51,262 nt of DNA from positions 1 through 51,262 of the IMG/VR virus record IMGVR_UViG_3300042868_008286. One strand, written 5' to 3'. A program made the position numbers and the translations under genes. The stretch is from a virus. Shown one piece after another: positions 12,401-19,331 of the stretch. The notes below the pieces were generated by a model that saw only the letters and a program-made list of their open reading frames with translations, was not told the origin of the DNA and did not search any database. Position 1 is the stretch's first letter. The number at the start of each line of letters is the position of its first letter.

Positions 12401-13876
12401 TCCAGTAAAGTCTGTTCTGTAACCGCTGGTAAACAATCTAAATCTTGGAAGACTCACAAGTATAGATGGCTGCGAAGTAAACCCTGTTCCTCCGTTGGTG
12501 ATACTGATGCTGTTTATGCCGCCGTCAACTGCGCTAACATCTGCTACACCAAAGGCTCCACCACCACCACCACCAACAAATCTCACTGACACTAAACCGT
12601 ATCCAGTTCCACGGCCTCCCGAGTTAACCTGCACTCTGGCCACTTTGAATGTGAGATTTAGTGTGCATCCAGTTCTAACACCAACACTGCTGCCGGGACA
12701 GGTAGTGGCTGCTGGAGCCACTGGTGCGGGCAACACGCTGTAGTTGCCGCCAGTGATCTGTCTAATGGCAGTAACTGGTCCTCGTCCTCCTGAGCCGCCA
12801 GGACTAACCGACAGCACCTGATATCTTGCTGCTGTACCGGTACCAGTGGCCACAGTAAGTATGTCACCGGGTAGATAATTTAGGCCACCGCTGACAATTT
12901 CAACTGTGTCCACATTCATAAAAATAAATGCAGGACTGAAACCAGTGCCTGCGGTAGCACTGGTATCGTCAATTTCTACTAGAGTACAAGGCTCATCACC
13001 GTTGTTCCAAGTAAGAACTTTCTTGTAAGGGCCAATTTCTAACGGTGCTTCCAGCACCAATTCTTCTGCACGTTTAAGAGCAGCTTCTAGTGTCTTATAT
13101 GCATAGGCCAAACTGCGACCTTGTCGGTCTAATCCAACACCTGGTCGATCATCTAACCCGGCTGTACTCACATACAGATTCACTGTGCTGCTATAACCGG
13201 AACTGTCAACATATCGTTTGGTGGCAGCTATCAAACCATTGTAGGCCACATCATCATCATCCACAGGGTCTCTTGAAAGTATCAACGGCCCGGTCATGGT
13301 ACCAAATGCAGTGTTGGTTGTATTGGTAGCAGGATCAACAGCATCTATGCCCTGCAGGGATATCTTGGAATCTACATAGCCCTTATTGGCCGCCAGTCTG
13401 TTTGTTTCTGTGGCAGTGGATCCGTGAATTGTGTTTATTCTGCCAATTGAATCAGTGAGTTCAGAAAAAGATCCTATATCGGGTAAATTTCCAATAGGAT
13501 ATCTTACTCCACCACTTTGAGCATTAACTGGTCCTCCTAGATTTGGATTAGGATCGCCTGAAATATCTGAAAACAAGCTGTTGACCACAATGGAATTTTG
13601 ACTGGTATCAAAATCAATTTGAACACCTACGCCAGCTTCTAGTTTTTTGAAAACCACGCCGTCTGTGGTATCATTGATCACAACCAACGCATTTTCATAA
13701 TCGTTAGGAAATGATTCGGGTGTATCATCTAGACCTATGAATGTGAGTTTTTCACCTAGTCCTAGTGAACTATAGAGTTCTCTAAAGTTGTCGTTGACAG
13801 ATCTAAAACTGTCTCTGATACTGTCGCCGGTGCCGTCGTTGCCAATTGCACCAATATTAATAATTTTTCTTGCCAT
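6455..13876 (-). CDS. Giant tail-fibre protein (2473 aa) with peptidase-G2-like C-terminal domain
   Basis: The N-terminus (NDGTGDSIRDSFRSVNDNF) is the shared fibre attachment module. Near residue 230 a segment YVSTAGLDDRPG followed by KTLEAALKRA resembles the start of pectate-lyase-like beta-helices, and a second beta-helix-like stretch (RVPQNVAVIGDEFRRTII) lies near 570-600. Several repeats of the form HGLTAGQPVRF...LPGGLTANTVYFV follow in the middle. The last about 130 residues (DLAEYYEGDKEYAVGTVLIFGG, then RVAGVVS and GRVPCRVVGKIEKGDLL) resemble the peptidase-G2 autoproteolytic chaperone domain of other phage appendages. Such a domain would be cleaved after trimer folding; I did not identify the cleavage residue. 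The gene is far longer than T4 gp37 (about 1026 aa). Confidence 0.8.
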   Translation of the reverse strand: MARKIINIGAIGNDGTGDSIRDSFRSVNDNFRELYSSLGLGEKLTFIGLDDTPESFPNDYENALVVINDTTDGVVFKKLEAGVGVQIDFDTSQNSIVVNSLFSDISGDPNPNLGGPVNAQSGGVRYPIGNLPDIGSFSELTDSIGRINTIHGSTATETNRLAANKGYVDSKISLQGIDAVDPATNTTNTAFGTMTGPLILSRDPVDDDDVAYNGLIAATKRYVDSSGYSSTVNLYVSTAGLDDRPGVGLDRQGRSLAYAYKTLEAALKRAEELVLEAPLEIGPYKKVLTWNNGDEPCTLVEIDDTSATAGTGFSPAFIFMNVDTVEIVSGGLNYLPGDILTVATGTGTAARYQVLSVSPGGSGGRGPVTAIRQITGGNYSVLPAPVAPAATTCPGSSVGVRTGCTLNLTFKVARVQVNSGGRGTGYGLVSVRFVGGGGGGAFGVADVSAVDGGINSISITNGGTGFTSQPSILVSLPRFRLFTSGYRTDFTGNPALSTVAANAAKDIREGLYLRGETSGALAQILAHDGTLDTSGNEEFDVDVVSGEFVVGEVISFGDVTKRIQISVFVETGIYLENLPLRVPQNVAVIGDEFRRTIIRPQIGFDSSSPWAFLNFRRDPVVDGLTVANELYGYHYLADSTQPVYPLINNKGNYTSAARLITLNRKFIQDQVIGWINNQILTNTAPFTSAFDYNEDICYRDVGLIIDSMVFDLKWSGQNRTISAALKYKGPAVPGSNPALAIGAQLSQTVAGIQRINTLAQDIIDNVSIAALYTLSGTVATTATVPTLQTLDEGLVAEVGSDTVITLLTNAIVDVISNSGTVNYPKDNGDMDMFLCNDAVILRAMTFQGQGGFAMVLDPEGQILAKSPYCQESASFSRSINAKAFSGGMFVDGFTGNQKFVIDSKDSNIFLRVSGLLRPPNTPCSFIVSGEIYRINYIRGYTFGTGAATATTGGFSTAQFILDELTPYTPAAGSRACTFSTPNITTASVHELQPGAIVKFSSTGTLPTGIAANQEYYVLLAGFTLTQFRVAAVAGSTTAVTFVGAGSGTHSFIRVFEVLMPGNRSMLSNDFTQVCDLGYGLITTNGGLAEAVSMFTYYCQISYYSLNGGQIRSVGGSSAHGNFALVAEASDPLEVPTPTGFYTDLAQTATVYAASVDTLNEKGENILYVTYDDFFPLPNSELEINHGGQIVRYVVTTAQISDVATKRAKLNISTGGGLLAAVPHGQRVTIRNNSFHVLHGDIVEVATRPSTALILNDSNFVYRQLEFTDYDSTYDLETYTITGINYGTGVITTDINHRQRAGYQVRFVKPPGAVLPNEITAGVTVDDGVIYYVKTAPTPTTFTISATETGSGITTFTGSAVSGSPTMVPYGLALAQGRENYDYIEITVYEPGVETGAANTVTSISTAANTFTKNSHGLTAGQPVRFSASVLPGGLTANTVYFVTTSGLTANDFSVSTRALVDSTFIGVPTSLAFSVGPSLGTSTGAGPYFTTISNIICLENLILGSSLVAKPNITGVSAVGDGVTCTLTFTAQNVPPYLPFQLITVSAFAVGGVPFNGAQTVVTCTNTTVTFASATIATDSGGVIATGGTGALGADSVIYSVSAATNSIVVQSSTAATTGTIAFQLEGSVLDITTTGTAVTYKLIQGERGDATFGIGNLGGSDGDRLLTGIAAGTFYRFVHEGQEYEITNYQDSLTTGQDYALLTVSPALTRSVVRFNDTPTLKGSVPGPSALSDGTLTIRISLTRVTSHDLLEIGTGGYADTNYPSEIYGPAVNSIISVPTYATQADTETGELVLRAQMQERGSGRTFFVTTDQFGNFNVGPFFRVDQGTGTVTFSASIALSQLDGLGFKRGTTISEFSTAMDEGRVDAVPTESAVRTYIGRRLGLDFNGNIVALGDRVPNNVGFMALSGDLAWVGPADMDMNSYKIENLGVPTLASDAARLDSITITNLKDTDGTSLFNFSQSQAGQLLALDGTGNTIINVTPTGEVTFDILLGDSTTNIIRTTISDGVIDDANIMSTAAIDQAKLSLNDAYATISASITNVTATGSGSTATITFPVAQSSAPFTAGQKIVVTGLSVSGYNGTYTVATCNTTVVTYSNTTTGSAISGTVAALRGISSFDSAQFTLTNGWATIKDNGLALTKLAQVGADRLLGNSTASTADVAEVSFATVVDEGLALRLSDYGSATSTGYLRHTGGDGTVRASWAYSIVDEASAATVSTLVKRDSNGDFAARNVDLAQLKIDSILSIDSSASGTGGFLQYYGYLGQVGIYIGDGTVPASDKKTYYNNTQHVFRSQDSATTFATLDSTGISVAALKSCTSISTGAVTTPGTIEGYWSLSGSSRFQATYAADLAEYYEGDKEYAVGTVLIFGGDKEVTIANRQGDHRVAGVVSDNAAYSMNGDCPGFKNQVALQGRVPCRVVGKIEKGDLLIASNIAGCAVSAGGDARTGTVIGKALENYNSDHIGTIEVAVGRN

Positions 13877-13906
13877 AGCAGATCCTATGTGTTTGGATAT
13901 CGATAA

Positions 13907-13942
13907 TATTTATCCAAAGTTTTTATAAGCCTAATGTAAATA
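13907..13942. promoter_or_regulatory. Divergent T4-type late promoters
   Basis: On the minus strand GATAAATA (13914-13907) faces the giant fibre gene. On the plus strand TGTAAATA (13935-13942) ends 4 nt before the ATG at 13947. Both resemble the T4 late consensus TATAAATA. Assignment is by motif and position only. Confidence 0.55.
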
Positions 13943-13946
13943 CTAG

Positions 13947-14234
13947 ATGTTCATACAGACCAGATCGCAGAAAAATCAATATGTTAGGTTCAGTAAACTG
14001 GGCAATCAACACAGTTATACCAGGACAAAAACCGTTGTGACTTTAAAGTGTGATGACTGTGATGCAGTGTTTGAAAGAGATCTAAAAAATATAGATAGAA
14101 AACGGTTGAATAACAACTACTTTCATTGTTGTTCTGGGTGCGATATCAAGAGATTTGCGCAGCGAACAGGAGTAGATCACAAGAAAATCTGGGATATGCC
14201 CGCTGACGCTGATCTAGATATTTCTAAACTCTAA
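13947..14234 (+). CDS. Small zinc-ribbon-like conserved phage protein, 95 aa
   Basis: Two cysteine pairs (CDDCDAVF near residue 35 and CSGCDIKRF near residue 65) suggest a single zinc-binding fold, and the protein is rich in Lys and Arg. I recall similar proteins in marine T4-like phages but know no function for them. It is a lone plus-strand gene between the fibre block and the Fe-S operon, with a late-promoter-like motif 4 nt upstream and no Shine-Dalgarno sequence. Nucleic-acid binding is possible but not shown. Confidence 0.75.
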   Translation: MFIQTRSQKNQYVRFSKLGNQHSYTRTKTVVTLKCDDCDAVFERDLKNIDRKRLNNNYFHCCSGCDIKRFAQRTGVDHKKIWDMPADADLDISKL

Positions 14235-14550
14235 AACTTTCACCGCAACCGCATCGATCACGTTCGTTGGGATTGACGAAGTCAAATCCCTCATTGAGCC
14301 CATTGCGAACCCAATCCATAGTTATCCCTTTTAGATACACTAGACTTTTGGCATCTACCAAAACAACAAAACCATCTTGAGCAAAATTAGTTACTCCAGT
14401 TTCGGGTTTGTAGTCATCTACGTATTCTAATACGTAGGCCAACCCACTACACCCTGTAGTTCTAACACCTATTCGAATACCCGCACCCTTGCCACGTTTG
14501 GCAAGTGTTTGCTTAATTCTTTTACAGGCTGTGTCGGTTACGGTAATCAT
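14224..14550 (-). CDS. iscA: A-type iron-sulfur carrier protein (IscA/HesB family)
   Basis: The 108-aa protein has the family length. The three conserved cysteines are present: one in RTTGCSGLAY (about residue 34) and two in CGCGESF near the C-terminus. A-type carriers accept iron-sulfur clusters from IscU and pass them to target enzymes. The start overlaps the end of iscU by 29 nt, indicating one transcription unit with SOD and IscU. The 3' end overlaps the convergent small gene by 11 nt. No IscS, HscA or ferredoxin gene is visible here, so host partners are presumably used. Confidence 0.93.
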   Translation of the reverse strand: MITVTDTACKRIKQTLAKRGKGAGIRIGVRTTGCSGLAYVLEYVDDYKPETGVTNFAQDGFVVLVDAKSLVYLKGITMDWVRNGLNEGFDFVNPNERDRCGCGESFRV

Positions 14551-14908
14551 TTACGGCTGCTTTGATTGCATCCTCTGCTAGAATACTACAGTGTATCTTT
14601 ACTGGAGGTAGGGCTAGTTCTTCGGCGATTTCGGAGTTTTTAATTGCTCCGGCTTGGTCGAGGGTTTTTCCTTTGACCCATTCTGTAATGAGGCTCGAAC
14701 TCGCGATAGCCGATCCGCAGCCATACGTTTTAAATTTTGCATCTGTAATAAGACCTGTATCATTGTCTACCTTTATCTGTAATTTCATTACATCTCCGCA
14801 TGCCGGAGCACCGACCATACCTGTGCCTATGTTGGGATCATCTTTAGCAAATGATCCTACATTACGTGGGTTTTCATAGTGATCGATTACTTTGTCCGAG
14901 TACGCCAT
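14522..14908 (-). CDS. iscU: Iron-sulfur cluster scaffold protein IscU
   Basis: The 128-aa protein has the full IscU length. The three cluster cysteines are visible: PACGDVM (with the adjacent Asp), TYGCGSA and IHCSILAEDA. The HscA-chaperone recognition motif LPPVK is intact, so the protein should be able to use the host HscA/HscB system. The ATG at 14908 has GGAG upstream and lies inside the last 35 nt of the SOD gene. With IscA downstream, this is a compact viral Fe-S assembly unit that presumably draws sulfur from host IscS. Confidence 0.95.
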   Translation of the reverse strand: MAYSDKVIDHYENPRNVGSFAKDDPNIGTGMVGAPACGDVMKLQIKVDNDTGLITDAKFKTYGCGSAIASSSLITEWVKGKTLDQAGAIKNSEIAEELALPPVKIHCSILAEDAIKAAVNDYRNRHSL

Positions 14909-15440
14909 TGATTACTCTCCAGTTTATTAGCTTCCATATGTTTTTCAAATAGCTTTTTTTATCAGCCTGATAGTCTAAAGCCCAAGCGTGTTCCCACCAA
15001 TCTACTAACAGCACAATATCATTTCTAATTTCGTGATTCGCAATGGTTTTGATCTTGCCATCTCGAGCTAGGTATGCCCACCCGCTGCCTTGTATTGTCA
15101 TAGCAGTTTTTTCAAATTCTTCTTTGAAACGATCAAATGTATCAAAATGTTTTTCTATAAACTGTAAAATAGCATCATAGGGTCTATTGGCACCTTCTGG
15201 TTTTTGTAATTGACCAAAATAGATATTGTGTAAAAACGCACCAGCTTCGTTGAAATCGTCATCACCCTCGCCCTTGTTGTATCGATCAACATAGGCTTTA
15301 TATAGTGTACCGTAGTGATAATCTATAGTTTCTTTGGATTTTATTGGCGCCAACTCATCGGGGTCGTAGGGCAGTGTCAACTGTATGAGTTTGTCTTTTT
15401 TGCCTTCGATTATAAACTTTTGAATGAATTTAAATTCCAT
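14874..15440 (-). CDS. sodB: Fe/Mn superoxide dismutase
   Basis: The 188-aa protein matches Fe/Mn-SOD from LPYDPDELAPIKSKET onward. All four metal ligands can be placed: His42 (DYHYGTLYKAYV), His71 (FLHNIYF), Asp147 and His151 (VDWWEHAWALDY). GSGWAYL is also present. It should disproportionate superoxide in the cytoplasm; iron versus manganese cannot be decided by eye. About 20 residues precede the usual start of the family. It is the first gene of a SOD-IscU-IscA operon behind a late-type motif (GGTAAATA, 5 nt before ATG). Protecting labile Fe-S clusters from superoxide is a plausible shared purpose. Confidence 0.92.
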   Translation of the reverse strand: MEFKFIQKFIIEGKKDKLIQLTLPYDPDELAPIKSKETIDYHYGTLYKAYVDRYNKGEGDDDFNEAGAFLHNIYFGQLQKPEGANRPYDAILQFIEKHFDTFDRFKEEFEKTAMTIQGSGWAYLARDGKIKTIANHEIRNDIVLLVDWWEHAWALDYQADKKSYLKNIWKLINWRVINGVLGQSNRSL

Positions 15441-15445
15441 ATATG

Positions 15446-15461
15446 TATTTACCGCTAAATA
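15446..15461. promoter_or_regulatory. Back-to-back late promoters for SOD operon and Lys/Pro/Ala-rich gene
   Basis: The minus-strand motif GGTAAATA (15453-15446) ends 5 nt before the SOD ATG. The plus-strand motif GCTAAATA (15454-15461) starts on the next base and serves the gene at 15482, which has an additional strong AAGGAG site. Confidence 0.55.
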
Positions 15462-15481
15462 AATTCCTAAGGAGATTTAGT

Positions 15482-15802
15482 ATGATCGATTTATTAAAGA
15501 AACTATTTGGCGCCAAGCCAGCAGAACAAACTGCGGAAGCCCCATATAAAGCTGAGGCAGCACCTGCGCCTGTAGTTGAGGCAGTGGTTGTTGAGGCAGC
15601 ACCTGCGCCTGTAGTTGAAGCAGTGGTTGTTGAGGCAGAAGCAGTTGTTCCAGCGGCTGTGGTTGAACAAGCACCTGCTAAAAAGCCTGCACCTAAAAAG
15701 CCACAGGTTGCCAAAAAGCCTGTTGCTCCAAAGACTGCAACGTCAAAAGCACCACCTAAGCCAAAAGCACCACTTAAGCCAAAAGTAAAGCCGGCTGCTT
15801 AA
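15482..15802 (+). CDS. Low-complexity Ala/Pro/Val then Lys/Pro-rich protein, 106 aa
   Basis: The ATG at 15482 was chosen because AAGGAGA lies 8 nt upstream. The first 12 residues (MIDLLKKLFGAK) could form an amphipathic helix. Two tandem copies of the 13-residue unit EAAPAPVVEAVVV follow, then a basic tail rich in KKPAPKKP-type motifs resembling histone H1 tails. DNA binding or an extended linker role is possible; no enzymatic motif is seen. The gene is transcribed away from SOD, and its 3' end overlaps uvsE by 29 nt. Confidence 0.75.
   Translation: MIDLLKKLFGAKPAEQTAEAPYKAEAAPAPVVEAVVVEAAPAPVVEAVVVEAEAVVPAAVVEQAPAKKPAPKKPQVAKKPVAPKTATSKAPPKPKAPLKPKVKPAA
15554..15631 (+). repeat. Tandem 39-bp repeat, two copies
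   Basis: Units 15554-15592 and 15593-15631 differ at one base (gagg/gaag). They are in frame and encode EAAPAPVVEAVVV twice. The number of units could vary by slippage among relatives. Confidence 0.9.
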
Positions 15803-16820
15803 GACTTTGTTCATAGAGTGCAAAGCTGGATAGATTCTTAGCCTTGCTTTCGCACATGATGTCAAACGAGTCTCGAAAGCTCAGTGCCCATTCATTTACT
15901 GCTGTATTCCAGTAAAATTCTGAATGTGCTCTGAGCTTTTGTTTTTTGTAGCCCTGCTCTAAGAGGGTCGAAAGATTGGGACGGATATGTCCGGGATGGT
16001 CAATAAGACAGTCTTCCCGTGAAACACTATAATGTAAAACAGGGCGAACGCCACGCCAGCTATCAATAATCCGCTTAACACGGTCGTCAGTTGCTTCAAT
16101 ATATTCTCCAGAGTTAATCCAATGATGATGTATGTCCATGACCAGGGCACAGTCCTTGACCAACTCAATGCTAGAGTCAATGCCCCAGGTCATTTCGTCA
16201 TTCTCAATGGTAAGACAGTTACGGGCTTCGGGTGTCATTTTGCTTAGAGCATCACGAACACCTTGTGGACCTTGCTTACCCGAGATATGCACATTGATCT
16301 TAAAGTCTTGAAACGTCTTGCCATAGCCCATCCAGCGAGCCATGTCCACATGATACTCAAACTCTTCGATACTTCGTTCTACAATACCAGGGTTGATAGA
16401 TGCCAACACGCAAAACTGACCAGGGTGGAAAGACAGGCGAACACCGTTCTGGCGAGCCAAATCTCCCACTGTTCTAAATGCTGTTTCTGCATAGGCTCTA
16501 ACATCGGGCTGCCGCCAAAACCACTTCCAACTAGGCTCAGTGTATACAGGCAGTATATCGCTGCTGAGTCGTACCATTCTAAGATCTTCATCTAGTGTTC
16601 CTACCCTGGCCACCAACTTGGTGCAGGCATCAATATTTCGTTTCATCAAGTCCCAAAGTCGCTGTTCTGCTTCTTGGGGATGTTCACGCAACCACCTAAC
16701 TGTAGTAGCACCAGTATTTAAGTCACGGTCTTTGGCATTGATCTTCATGCCGTTGACTTCTTCAGGATCATTGATCCATTTGCAGGCAAAGCCTATGCGT
16801 TTAATCATAGTTTCTTTCAT
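15774..16820 (-). CDS. uvsE: UV-damage endonuclease UvsE (UVDE family)
   Basis: The 348-aa protein shows the TIM-barrel metal-site motifs of UVDE: SFHPGQF, then NVHISGK, IENDEM, DIHHHW, HYSVSRED and RAHSEFYW. The enzyme nicks DNA 5' of UV photoproducts using divalent metals and feeds excision repair. This family is frequent in surface-water phages. Start MKETMIK at 16820 overlaps the stop of the preceding gene by one base. The family match is clear from the spaced His/Glu/Asp ligands. Confidence 0.93.
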   Translation of the reverse strand: MKETMIKRIGFACKWINDPEEVNGMKINAKDRDLNTGATTVRWLREHPQEAEQRLWDLMKRNIDACTKLVARVGTLDEDLRMVRLSSDILPVYTEPSWKWFWRQPDVRAYAETAFRTVGDLARQNGVRLSFHPGQFCVLASINPGIVERSIEEFEYHVDMARWMGYGKTFQDFKINVHISGKQGPQGVRDALSKMTPEARNCLTIENDEMTWGIDSSIELVKDCALVMDIHHHWINSGEYIEATDDRVKRIIDSWRGVRPVLHYSVSREDCLIDHPGHIRPNLSTLLEQGYKKQKLRAHSEFYWNTAVNEWALSFRDSFDIMCESKAKNLSSFALYEQSLKQPALLLA

Positions 16821-17215
16821 TAAAAAAAGACAGGTTCAACTGTGGGTTTACTTTGCAGAGCCATCATAATTTCTTGTTGCTCAGTATAGATTATTTCGCA
16901 GTCTTCTAATATTGATCTACGAACATCTGCAGGTAGACTGCACCAAACTTCAACATTATTATAGTTACCTTTTGTTTCGGGAGGTATGCATTCATCTATC
17001 CAACCAGACAGAGCCTTAAATGCTTCGACAGTGTTGCCAGGATGACTGCTACGTATAGCACGGTGAAAGTCATTGGCTAGCACCGCGGTAAAACATCCGC
17101 CCGGACTAAACCCATGAACAAGATAATTGTACATTGGCTCGGCAAACTCTTTAGGTACATTCCAGCGGTTAAAAGTTTCTAGGATACGATTACGACTGTA
17201 CTGTGTTAGTTTCAT
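16820..17215 (-). CDS. Conserved hypothetical phage protein, 131 aa
   Basis: I do not recognise a function. A central segment (HGFSPGGCFTAVLANDF, about residues 34-50) with AIRSSHPGNT after it looks highly conserved-type sequence. No membrane segment or signal peptide is seen. It overlaps the preceding gene by 26 nt and uvsE by one base, and so belongs to the operon behind the sigma70-type promoter at 17499-17527. Confidence 0.7.
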   Translation of the reverse strand: MKLTQYSRNRILETFNRWNVPKEFAEPMYNYLVHGFSPGGCFTAVLANDFHRAIRSSHPGNTVEAFKALSGWIDECIPPETKGNYNNVEVWCSLPADVRRSILEDCEIIYTEQQEIMMALQSKPTVEPVFF

Positions 17216-17492
17216 CTTTTACTTTCGCTGAGATCACATTGGCGATACGGAAGGATCGCCATTCCTTTTTATCTAAACACCAAACACTCATAACATTAGG
17301 ATTTTCTTTTTTAACTTTGGGAAAGTCAACGGGATTGTCTGTGTTACTAATATGGGGAGTAGGAGCAGGAATGAGCTCTGCCTTGAGTGTACAGGGCATA
17401 GCTCGAGTCTCGCCGTTGACTTTGGTAAATTCAACAACACACTCGTTTTCAAGAAGCAGAGTGCGTAATGCTTCGGGGGTAATAGTAGTCAT
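17190..17492 (-). CDS. Small SH3-barrel-like (WYL_2/DUF2693-type) phage protein, 100 aa
   Basis: The pattern EFTKVNGETRAMPCTLK followed by VWCLDKKEWRSFRI resembles the small WYL_2-type phage proteins of T4-like viruses, whose function is unknown. I take ATG 17492 as the start because it lies exactly 6 nt after a perfect TATAAT, which would make the mRNA leaderless. An in-frame ATG six codons upstream lies within the -10 element and is unlikely to be transcribed. The 3' end overlaps the next gene by 26 nt. Confidence 0.75.
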   Translation of the reverse strand: MTTITPEALRTLLLENECVVEFTKVNGETRAMPCTLKAELIPAPTPHISNTDNPVDFPKVKKENPNVMSVWCLDKKEWRSFRIANVISAKVKDETNTVQS

Positions 17493-17498
17493 GCTATT

Positions 17499-17527
17499 AT
17501 TATAGCACAATCACCGCCAGTTGTCAA
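17499..17527 (-). promoter_or_regulatory. Perfect sigma70 promoter (leaderless start)
   Basis: TTGACA (17527-17522), a 17-bp spacer and TATAAT (17504-17499) match the consensus at every position. The ATG of the next gene begins 6 nt after the -10 element, where transcription itself should start. The promoter overlaps the last codons of the upstream glycosyltransferase-like gene. Confidence 0.85.
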
Positions 17528-18326
17528 CTACATACGGATCTAAAACATCGTGAGGATTTGGATCTCCGTGAAATACACAAACACTGCAATTGATTGGAAT
17601 TTTTGGATTGATCACTGACTTGAAGTTTCGTTTACCGTCCTTCAACACCAGTTCTTCGCGACTGCGAATTTCCCATTTGTAACTTTGAATCCATTCTATG
17701 GGCCAAAACTTTATACGATCCTTGCTGGTTTTCCATATCCAATCTTGATCACCTTGCAGTTTTTGTGCTTCGTTTGGGTTATTATTAAATTCTTGATAGA
17801 TATGAGTTTGTGATCCGTGTATCCAACTCATAACTGAACTATTGAGATAGGTCCACGAAGCATGAAATTTTCTATTAAAATCTTTGATACCCAAGAAACT
17901 ATGTCCGTGACCGATTGCAAGACTATCAATATTGGCGTGTATTATCACGTCAAGATCAAAATATAATATTCTTCCTTGTATTGGCAGCCCAGGATCAAAC
18001 ATATGTACCTTGTGCCACCATATTTTTTTATAATTTTTCATAGGTTGCACAATACTTCGAACACCAGGTATGGAGTGTTGATCATCAGTGATGCAGACAA
18101 ATTCATAAGGTACCGTAAGATGGCGGGATACCATGTTCCGAAGTCGTTCGATATATTCACGCCCGTACTTAGTACCAAATTTTACACACAGAACAGTTAC
18201 TTTTTCAGGATTAGCATCACCGACACCAATTTCTTTTTGCAGATGTTGAGACTCTTTTTCAAATCTTCTAATAGCCTTGAGTCGCTTTCGTTCTTGTTTA
18301 GTTTGAGGAGGATTTAACAATTCCAT
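17511..18326 (-). CDS. Glycosyltransferase-like protein (GT8-like), 271 aa
   Basis: A nucleotide-sugar transferase fold is suggested by [13 protein letters not shown] near residue 43, a DxD motif in [16 protein letters not shown] (about residues 120-135), GDQDWIW, and a late FHGDPNPHD. The DxD motif normally binds the divalent metal and sugar nucleotide. The first 35 residues are charged and probably helical. The gene overlaps the 3' end of kdsA by 29 nt, placing it in a sugar-modification unit with KdsA. Donor and acceptor are unknown; an LPS-core or capsid-glycan role is inferred only. Confidence 0.72.
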   Translation of the reverse strand: MELLNPPQTKQERKRLKAIRRFEKESQHLQKEIGVGDANPEKVTVLCVKFGTKYGREYIERLRNMVSRHLTVPYEFVCITDDQHSIPGVRSIVQPMKNYKKIWWHKVHMFDPGLPIQGRILYFDLDVIIHANIDSLAIGHGHSFLGIKDFNRKFHASWTYLNSSVMSWIHGSQTHIYQEFNNNPNEAQKLQGDQDWIWKTSKDRIKFWPIEWIQSYKWEIRSREELVLKDGKRNFKSVINPKIPINCSVCVFHGDPNPHDVLDPYVVDNWR

Positions 18327-19131
18327 CTATTTTTATAAGACTTTCTAACACGTTTTTAAGATTAGACAACATTATCATATTGGGACCATCGCTAGGGGCA
18401 TTGTCTGGATCTTCATGACATTCCATAAACACTGCACTTACGCATCCGGTGGCCACTGCTGCCCTCGCGAGGTACGGGACCATAGTACGATCCCCTCCGG
18501 AGACTGAGCCCAATCCCCCTGGTTGCTGAACACTATGTGTGGCATCAAAGACCACTGGATACCCGGTGCTTGCCATAATGGGTAGACTACGCATATCAAC
18601 AACAAGATTATTATATCCATGAGTGTATCCTCTTTCGCATAACATGATGCGGTCATTGCCAGTTGAAGCAATCTTTGTCGCAACGTTCTTCATATCGTGA
18701 GGTGCAAGGAACTGCCCCTTCTTGACATTGATGGCACAGCCTGTAGCACCTGCTGCCAACAATAGGTCAGTCTGTCTACAGAGAAATGCTGGGATCTGTA
18801 GTACATCAATGCCAGCTGTAGCACACAGTTCTGCCTGATAGCTTTCGTGAATGTCAGTTAAAACTGGCACTCCTAACTGATGTTTAACGGTATTGAGAAT
18901 TTTTAAACCTTCGTCAATTCCAATACCTCGTTGAGTTGATATGCTAGATCGATTGGCTTTGTCAAAGCTGCTTTTATAGATAAATTTAATTCCTAAACTA
19001 TCGCAGGTTTCTTTTATGCTATGTGCAGTTTCGAGTGTATGGTCTAGACTTTCAATTTGACAAGGCCCGGCAATCAATACCAACGGCTCGTTGTTTCCTA
19101 ATTTTATATTATGAATGTTAAATGTACGCAT
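18298..19131 (-). CDS. kdsA: 3-deoxy-8-phosphooctulonate synthase KdsA
   Basis: KdsA condenses phosphoenolpyruvate with arabinose 5-phosphate to give KDO 8-phosphate. Signature segments include [65 protein letters not shown] and [17 protein letters not shown]. The length (277 aa) is close to bacterial KdsA. I chose ATG 19131 (MRTFNIHN) because GGTAAATA lies 5 nt upstream; an alternative ATG 15 nt upstream overlaps that motif. Together with KdsB (24664-25323) it gives the phage two of the three enzymatic steps to CMP-KDO; KdsC and KdsD are not seen. Confidence 0.94.
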   Translation of the reverse strand: MRTFNIHNIKLGNNEPLVLIAGPCQIESLDHTLETAHSIKETCDSLGIKFIYKSSFDKANRSSISTQRGIGIDEGLKILNTVKHQLGVPVLTDIHESYQAELCATAGIDVLQIPAFLCRQTDLLLAAGATGCAINVKKGQFLAPHDMKNVATKIASTGNDRIMLCERGYTHGYNNLVVDMRSLPIMASTGYPVVFDATHSVQQPGGLGSVSGGDRTMVPYLARAAVATGCVSAVFMECHEDPDNAPSDGPNMIMLSNLKNVLESLIKIDGIVKSSSN

Positions 19132-19136
19132 ATAAT

Positions 19137-19144
19137 TATTTACC
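19137..19144 (-). promoter_or_regulatory. Late-type motif GGTAAATA before kdsA
   Basis: The motif ends 5 nt before ATG 19131 and overlaps the stop codon (TAA) of the small membrane protein gene upstream. Confidence 0.45.
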
Positions 19145-19331
19145 AATGTCTAATGGTGTTGGCAATAATAAACAGACAGGTTATAACATGAATAATTACC
19201 CAGAATGTTTTAAAGAATAGAGCAATTCGAGCTTCGCGTAGAGAAAGGATGGGCACATCTGGTCTATCCTCATCTGTTTGACCCATTAGGTGCCCGGTCG
19301 CCCGGGCCCATATACGTTCAAGCGAGTTCAC
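19140..19331 (-). CDS. Small single-pass membrane protein, 63 aa
   Basis: The first 35 residues are charged; residues about 38-60 ([21 protein letters not shown]) form one hydrophobic helix. The start overlaps the QueD-like stop by 4 nt (ATGA), indicating translational coupling. Function is not recognised. Confidence 0.65.
   Translation of the reverse strand: MNSLERIWARATGHLMGQTDEDRPDVPILSLREARIALFFKTFWVIIHVITCLFIIANTIRHW

Noticed and set aside
15430-15714. Minus-strand Ser/Thr/Ala-rich frame opposite the Lys/Pro-rich gene
   Set aside because: It is the antisense of a tandem repeat; the plus strand has the AAGGAG site and promoter.
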